NCBI RefSeq assembly: GCF_947286155.1
Contig: NZ_CAMYPD010000001.1
Span: forward strand, 69,674-133,673
From: an uncultured Tessaracoccus sp.
Lineage (GTDB): Bacteria; Actinomycetota; Actinomycetes; Propionibacteriales; Propionibacteriaceae
Direction of reading: 5' to 3'
Length of the DNA stretch: 64,000 nt
Part shown: one piece after another, positions 59,558 through 64,000 of the stretch
How the letters are laid out: each line of letters starts with the position of its first letter
How positions within the stretch are numbered: position 1 is the first letter of the stretch
The notes under the pieces: model-generated
Told to the model about the DNA's origin: nothing
Databases searched by the model: none
What the model saw: only the letters and a program-made list of their open reading frames with translations
Made by a program: the position numbers and the translations under genes

Positions 59558-61846
59558 ATGGGCCAACATAACATTGCAATCCGCAGGGGAGACGAACCGC
59601 TTGGAGTCATGTCCGCAACAGGGGAGCTGGTGATTGACTCACCGTCTACTCCCCTACCTTGGCCTAATTTTATGCAGTCGGCTGGAGGACTATTTCATCT
59701 TTCAGTTGATCAGCGAGGAATGGGTTTGTACCGGTATGCCTTCGCAGAGAACATTATTTCTAAAGGTCTTAATTTTGTGGTTGATGACGGAAGCGCGACG
59801 CCATGGTCTGCGGTTGGTGGTGATGCACCCGGATCTGCGGAAAAGTACCAATGTGTTCAGGGGCCGCATTGCTCGGAGTGGCGAACATTCTCCAACGGTA
59901 TCCAGGCTGATGTGACTGTCACTCTGGAACGGGATACTGGGCGGCAGCTCGTTGCTTTGAGCTTAATGAATGAAACTGATGGCATGAAGGCTGTGCAGTT
60001 AACCTCCGTCAACTACATTCTACTGGAGGGGCGAGCCAACGGAATCCAGCAGGAACATGTTGAGCGAGATGGCGTGTCGGGTGCACTGCTAGCGAGTCGA
60101 TACCATGCAGAGACGCCGAAATACCGGTTCGCGGCGTATTGGGTATGCAATATTCCAGCAGAGCAGTGGTGCGGGTCACTCATTGATTTTCGGGGAGCAG
60201 ACGTCCGGGCCGGTGAAGAAGTTGGTTGGTCAAGCGCTCCCTTGCCCAACCGAGGATCCTCCTCTGAGCCTACTATTTTCGCTCTCCGCCACCACATTGA
60301 ACTGAAGCCGGGTGCCAGGGAAAACCTCTGGTTTGTGCTAGGAACCGGTGAGACGTTGGAAGAATGCAGGCAGGAAGCTCGCGAGATTGCTGATCCCGAG
60401 GAGCTTTTGCGCCGCGCGTTGGAAGGACTCAACAAAGAGCGCGTCGGGGACGATACGCTCCTTCCAGACAGTGCGCTCGCCACGCAGCTCAATACGTGGG
60501 GCCGGGTGCAGCTTGAACAGCAGACGGAGTCAGCGCGAAGAGGCCCGGACCACAACTGGCGCAATAATCTCCAGGATGCGCTTGGGATGCTGGGTGCGGA
60601 TCCCAGTTGGCTCAAGCGCAGGATCCGTGAGGTAGCGCTTCTGTCTGAATCTGATGGCTTTATTCGACGCTCCAGCTCCAAGTTTCCCAACCCCGATGCA
60701 AGAACGGCTGAGCTGGAAAAGCAGCGCCACAATGATATTCCCACTTGGGTTGCGTTCACTACTGCTAGATACGTGAAGGAAACGCACGACTTCGCGTTTC
60801 TGGGAGAGACCTCGAAACATGGAACCATCTTGGATGTAGTTGTCCGTGGTCTGGACTGGACGCTCAACAACCGGGGCACTCACGGTCTGGTTCTTTTTCT
60901 GGATGGCGATTGGAGTGACCCTCTAGAAGCAGCAGGCCGAGAAGGTCGCGGAGAATCGGTGTGGACATCGATGGCTCTCGTGCATGCCATAAACGAGCTG
61001 CTTCCCATCCTGGAGGCATGTGGGCGAGAGCATGATGCCGTACGCCTACGTAACGCTGCAGATGAAGTTTCCACTTCTTTGAATAAGCATGCTTGGGATG
61101 GCGAATGGTATATCCGGGGCTTCACGGATGCGGGAATAGGTTTCTGTACGTCCACTGATCCTGACGGCAATGTGCCCATGCTGATGCAGGCGTGGGCCGT
61201 GCTTTCGCAAGTGGCTTCTCCAGAACGCGCTCGGATTGCGATGGAAACAGTGCATTCAAGATGCATCACGGAATACGGACCTGTGCTCTACGACCCGCCA
61301 TTTCTCAAGGAGCGGACGGATATTGGTAGAGAGTCGGCGAAACGGCCCGGCACAGCCGAGAATGGATCGTGCTACACCCACGGTGCGATGATGCTGGCTG
61401 CAGCTGAAATTAAGTTGAAAGATCCGAATCGGGCGTTGCAGATTATGCAGTCCGTTTGTCCCTTGCGAGACCCTGATGATTCAGCTGTGAGGGCAGGATC
61501 TCCCCTTTGGTGGCCGAACTACTACCAAAGCCCCTATGGAAGTTCACCTGGTAGAAGTAGCAACATCATCAGCTCGGGTGCACCGGCTTGGTTTCGCTTG
61601 AATGTCATAGATGGCCTCCTCGGGTTGAGAGCTGAGCTGGATGGACTGCACATCGAACCTCTGCTCCCACGTGGCTGGGATGATGTGTCAACAGTGCGCC
61701 AGTGGCAAGGTAACAAGTATAGAATTCATATTCTGCGGTCTGATGATTATTCGCTCGAGTTGGATGGCTCCATGCAGCCGAGCAGTGTCATCCGCCCCAC
61801 GGAAGTGCGTGGAAAGTCTTTTGAAGTTCGAGTATTTACGCCGTAG
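59558..61846 (+). CDS. GH94-type glycoside phosphorylase
   Basis: This 762-aa cytoplasmic enzyme has no signal peptide. The N-terminal beta sandwich (about 1-270) is followed by an (alpha/alpha)6 barrel with NWRNNLQDALGMLGADP, IPTWVAFTTARYVKETHDF, DGDWSDPLEAAGREGRGES, ENGSCYTHGAMMLAAAE and a C-terminal GLHIEPLLPRGWDDVSTVR. These are the blocks of cellobiose-phosphorylase-like enzymes; the catalytic acid should be Asp454 in the DWSD motif (usual form DWND). It would use phosphate to split an imported beta-linked disaccharide into a sugar 1-phosphate and a free sugar. ATG 59558 is chosen for AAGGAGA nine bases upstream. It is divergent from the importer. The exact linkage is not readable. Confidence 0.85.
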   Translation: MGQHNIAIRRGDEPLGVMSATGELVIDSPSTPLPWPNFMQSAGGLFHLSVDQRGMGLYRYAFAENIISKGLNFVVDDGSATPWSAVGGDAPGSAEKYQCVQGPHCSEWRTFSNGIQADVTVTLERDTGRQLVALSLMNETDGMKAVQLTSVNYILLEGRANGIQQEHVERDGVSGALLASRYHAETPKYRFAAYWVCNIPAEQWCGSLIDFRGADVRAGEEVGWSSAPLPNRGSSSEPTIFALRHHIELKPGARENLWFVLGTGETLEECRQEAREIADPEELLRRALEGLNKERVGDDTLLPDSALATQLNTWGRVQLEQQTESARRGPDHNWRNNLQDALGMLGADPSWLKRRIREVALLSESDGFIRRSSSKFPNPDARTAELEKQRHNDIPTWVAFTTARYVKETHDFAFLGETSKHGTILDVVVRGLDWTLNNRGTHGLVLFLDGDWSDPLEAAGREGRGESVWTSMALVHAINELLPILEACGREHDAVRLRNAADEVSTSLNKHAWDGEWYIRGFTDAGIGFCTSTDPDGNVPMLMQAWAVLSQVASPERARIAMETVHSRCITEYGPVLYDPPFLKERTDIGRESAKRPGTAENGSCYTHGAMMLAAAEIKLKDPNRALQIMQSVCPLRDPDDSAVRAGSPLWWPNYYQSPYGSSPGRSSNIISSGAPAWFRLNVIDGLLGLRAELDGLHIEPLLPRGWDDVSTVRQWQGNKYRIHILRSDDYSLELDGSMQPSSVIRPTEVRGKSFEVRVFTP

Positions 61847-62047
61847 CTGAGTCGGGCGGTTTATTCATCTGCCTTAGGGCTACTGAGAAGTCAAATCTTA
61901 CTCAGTTGAAGCATTTTGAAATGCTTCGCCAAACGCATCAGTATTGGGCCAAATCTATCCAATACTGATGCGACCACGCGCTATTAGCATGACATTCATG
62001 CCGCATCAGTCAAATCTCGACTCCGTACTCAGGCCTTGGCCAATCGG
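61847..62047. other. Downstream edge of island 2
   Basis: Apart from three hairpins (61882-61972), nothing is recognisable between the GH94-type stop and the short frame at 62048. Composition remains AT-rich until about 62.2 kb, then returns to GC-rich. Confidence 0.5.
61882..61972 (+). terminator. Three successive hairpins after the GH94-type gene
   Basis: ACTGAG/CTCAGT (61882-61887, 61901-61906), GAAGCATTT/AAATGCTTC (61908-61916, 61919-61927) and CGCATCAGTATTGG/CCAATACTGATGCG (61934-61947, 61959-61972, perfect 14 bp) follow each other. At least the last should terminate transcription. Confidence 0.65.
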
Positions 62048-62224
62048 ATGTGTGAGCACGGTGAATCTGTGGGTGATGTAGTTCATATGCTCTGGGAACT
62101 TATCCCCATGGGTGTTACGGATCGGCGTCGCAAGTTGGGCACTGAGCAGAAGTTCGGGGTTTATGTGAACTCCGGAGAGCCCAACTGGCGCTGGCCTGCT
62201 GAGGCGTTCTCTGGGAGATGGTGA
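62048..62224 (+). CDS. Possible short gene or remnant, unknown
   Basis: A 58-codon frame reads MCEHGESVGDVVHMLWELIP and continues to SGEPNWRWPAEAFSGRW. The frame stays open upstream for another 20 codons without an ATG (a TTG lies at 62036), and no ribosome site is evident. The amino-acid mix looks protein-like, so it may be the 3' end of a decayed gene at the island edge. I recognise no family. Confidence 0.25.
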   Translation: MCEHGESVGDVVHMLWELIPMGVTDRRRKLGTEQKFGVYVNSGEPNWRWPAEAFSGRW

Positions 62225-62298
62225 CTGAGAGCAGCCCGGAACCTTCCGGGCCCTGCAATTGAGGAGCCGGCAACGCCCGCTTAAGCTGAGGCAACTGC

Positions 62299-63318
62299 TC
62301 AGGCCACGTCGCGCTTCCACTCGTCGAGATGCTCAGCGATGAAGGTCTCGTCGAGCAGCTCGGGGTAGCGCTCGCGCATGAGCGCGATGCGGTCGGCTTG
62401 GCCGTCGGCGAGCACCTCGGTGTCAGACAGGCAGCGCGACGACGCGAGCAGCCCCTGTTGGCGCAGCAGCTCATTGACGCCTGCGATCGACCCGGCGAAG
62501 CGGTGCTCCGGGTCGAACAGGGCCTGGTTGATGTCCACCATCGCGGTGGCCGTGGCGAGCACGTCCTGATCGACGGGGGAGCCGTTGCCGTCCCAGATCT
62601 GGCGAGTGAGGTCGACGGCCGCCTTCGTGCCCACGGCCCATTGGCCGAGCAGGCCGCCGGAGAAGCGAAGCTCCTTGTCAGCCGTGCGGTAGGGGAGGAG
62701 CAGGTCGGCGACGATGGCGTCGTCGTTACCGGTCAGAAGGAGCACGTCGTCGCGACCACTGCGCAGGATCTCCTCGGCCACGTCCTTCGTGCGGTAGCGG
62801 TCGAAGGGCGCCACCTTGATGGCGACGAGGTTCTCGATCTGCAGCAGCTCGTCCCAGAACTTACGTGAGAGGTAGAACCCACCGACGGCTTCCTGCATGT
62901 AGAACCCGACGACGGGTAGCTCCGCGGCGACGGCCTTCGCGCGGGCGAGCGTGCCGGCCTCGGTGCGGTCGGTGAGCCCGTAGGGCGACAGCAGCGCGGC
63001 GACGTAGCCGAGGTCGCGGGCCATGGCGGCCTCCGTCGCGGCCTGCTCGGCATCTCCGGCGATGCCCGCGACGAGGCTCGTTTCAGGTCCGAACTGCTGG
63101 ACGATGTCGGCGGCCTCCGCGAACACGCGACGCAGCACGTCGTGATCGTGGTGAATCTCGAACTGCGTGGTGTGCACGGCCACGCCGACGCCGCTCGCGC
63201 CGCACGCGGCATAGTACCTAGTCAGGAGCCGTTGTGCGGCCCAGTCTGGGGTCCCCTCCGCCGTCACGGCGAGGGGGTGCGCCGGCATGACGTACGGCGG
63301 TGTGCCAAAGAGATGCAT
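62299..63318 (-). CDS. DHDPS-family aldolase/lyase (N-acetylneuraminate lyase superfamily)
   Basis: This 339-aa TIM barrel has the Schiff-base Lys168 in NLVAIKVAPFDRY and the conserved Tyr140 in VVGFYMQEAVGG. The family cleaves or makes bonds in 2-oxoacids, such as dihydrodipicolinate or sugar-derived keto-deoxy acids. The GxTGE-type motif is modified, so a catabolic aldolase or dehydratase is more likely than DapA. GGAGG lies seven bases before the ATG. It overlaps the upstream dehydratase gene by one base, and such pairs are typical of sugar-acid pathways. It is GC-rich, unlike island 2 beside it. Confidence 0.82.
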   Translation of the reverse strand: MHLFGTPPYVMPAHPLAVTAEGTPDWAAQRLLTRYYAACGASGVGVAVHTTQFEIHHDHDVLRRVFAEAADIVQQFGPETSLVAGIAGDAEQAATEAAMARDLGYVAALLSPYGLTDRTEAGTLARAKAVAAELPVVGFYMQEAVGGFYLSRKFWDELLQIENLVAIKVAPFDRYRTKDVAEEILRSGRDDVLLLTGNDDAIVADLLLPYRTADKELRFSGGLLGQWAVGTKAAVDLTRQIWDGNGSPVDQDVLATATAMVDINQALFDPEHRFAGSIAGVNELLRQQGLLASSRCLSDTEVLADGQADRIALMRERYPELLDETFIAEHLDEWKRDVA

Positions 63319-64000
63319 CAGAATCCTCCGTCGCGTCGCTGGAACTTCGTGGGCTTGCCGAGGGCGCGGCCGCCGTCGGATACCCACTTCGCCACCCACT
63401 CGATGATCGTCGCGGGCGCGACGCTGGGGTAGCCGAAAAGCGCGTGGCATTTGGCGGCGTTGCTGAGCAGCGCGGTGTCGGCCTCCTCGCCGGTGATCTG
63501 CAGATCCCAGCCCGCGTGGGCGGCGAGCTGCTCGGCGATGGCTCTCGTCGAGAGGGTTTCTGGGCCGGTGCCGTTGAGAATCTCCGCCGGCGTGCCGGCC
63601 AGGTCGAGTGCCTGCCACGACCATGCATTCGAATCGCGTTGCCAGACCACATTGACGGCCGGCATGGTCACATCGACGGGTTCCCCTGCGGCAATCGTCT
63701 GCGCGATGTCGGCGATCACGCCGTAGCGCAGCTCACACGCGTAGTTGAGACGGTAGATCGTCGTCGGCGTACCCCACCGCTCGGCTGCCTGCGCGAACGC
63801 CTGCTCGCGGGCCGCGCACGACTGCGCGTACATGCCGACGGGCCCGATCGGGTCGAGCTCCGTCGCGCCACCGGTGCTGGTGGGGCGCAGGGGATAGACG
63901 TTCCCCGTCGAGTACGCCACCGTCGGCACACCCCGGTACCGCGACGCGCAGAATCCGGGCACCACCGCGTTGATCCACCAGGTGATCGACGGGTTCGCCG
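63318..64000 (-). CDS. NAD-dependent epimerase/dehydratase-type oxidoreductase, 5' end outside window
   Basis: The frame is open to the window edge, so at least 227 codons belong to a longer protein whose N-terminal nucleotide-binding part is missing here. YSTGNVYPLRP (a sugar-epimerase-type loop), PVGMYAQSCAAREQAF and TTIYRLNYACELRYGV fit extended SDRs. At the position of the catalytic Y-x-x-x-K the sequence reads YAQSC, so the Lys is replaced by Cys. It is coupled to the DHDPS-family gene by one base. A sugar-acid or lactone conversion is likely, but not proven. Confidence 0.75.
   Translation of the reverse strand, partial: ANPSITWWINAVVPGFCASRYRGVPTVAYSTGNVYPLRPTSTGGATELDPIGPVGMYAQSCAAREQAFAQAAERWGTPTTIYRLNYACELRYGVIADIAQTIAAGEPVDVTMPAVNVVWQRDSNAWSWQALDLAGTPAEILNGTGPETLSTRAIAEQLAAHAGWDLQITGEEADTALLSNAAKCHALFGYPSVAPATIIEWVAKWVSDGGRALGKPTKFQRRDGGF

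Overview
The window is a stretch of high-GC actinobacterial chromosome. Supporting this are the dense, mostly co-directional operons with 1-4 nt start/stop overlaps, NarL- and MprA-type regulators, WXG100/EccB/EccD/EccE type VII secretion genes, and several CUT1 sugar importers without their own ATPase. A Propionibacteriales-like organism is plausible, but this rests on style only; no rRNA or marker gene is present. Two segments, about 1-7.6 kb and 54-61.9 kb, are visibly more AT-rich than the rest and look like acquired or separately evolving carbohydrate-use islands.

Layout. 1-7.6 kb: island 1, the end of a CUT1 permease pair, a DUF624-like membrane protein, a cytoplasmic GH116-type glucosidase and a 1186-aa secreted multidomain protein. 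8-13.4 kb: a hydroxypyruvate-isomerase-like TIM barrel, then an ABC-2 exporter divergent from a NarL-type two-component system. 13.6-19.1 kb: a complete glycoside import operon (binding lipoprotein, two permeases, GH31). 19.2-24.8 kb: FUSC-like protein, nucleosidase, a zinc-sensing ArsR/metallothionein-like pair, DUF421 protein, GH13 enzyme and an HSL-type esterase. 24.9-28.6 kb: a second NarL system divergent from a LolD/FtsX-type ABC exporter. 29.1-30.8 kb: a pair of ferritin-like proteins. 31.0-31.8 kb: a HepT/MntA toxin-antitoxin pair. 32.0-37.9 kb: an MprAB-like two-component system, ornithine carbamoyltransferase and a secreted 5'-nucleotidase. 38.2-41.5 kb: 2-oxoacid dehydrogenase E1alpha, E1beta and E2. 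41.7-46.6 kb: NhaA, a DUF4282 protein, alanine racemase, an EcsC-like protein and Aat. 46.7-52.7 kb: a type VII secretion locus with two WXG100 proteins, EccB, EccE, an associated protein and EccD, but no EccC ATPase or mycosin. 52.8 kb: a LacI regulator. 54-61.9 kb: island 2, a secreted beta-propeller, CUT1 permeases and binding protein, and divergently a GH94-type phosphorylase. 62.3-64 kb: a DHDPS-family enzyme and an NAD-dependent dehydratase that runs off the window.

The carbohydrate genes form at least three import-and-cleave systems. Each imports an oligosaccharide and splits it in the cytoplasm by hydrolysis (GH116, GH31) or phosphorolysis (GH94). None has an ABC ATPase, so a shared MsiK-like ATPase elsewhere is expected. 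Two NarL-type kinase/regulator pairs each sit divergently beside an ABC exporter.

The most striking non-coding feature is in the junctions between converging genes. They carry two families of hairpin elements. One (eight full copies) has a conserved frame around a variable but self-complementary inner stem. The other (four copies) has perfect or near-perfect 19-25 bp stems of unrelated sequence around a loop that keeps a related core.
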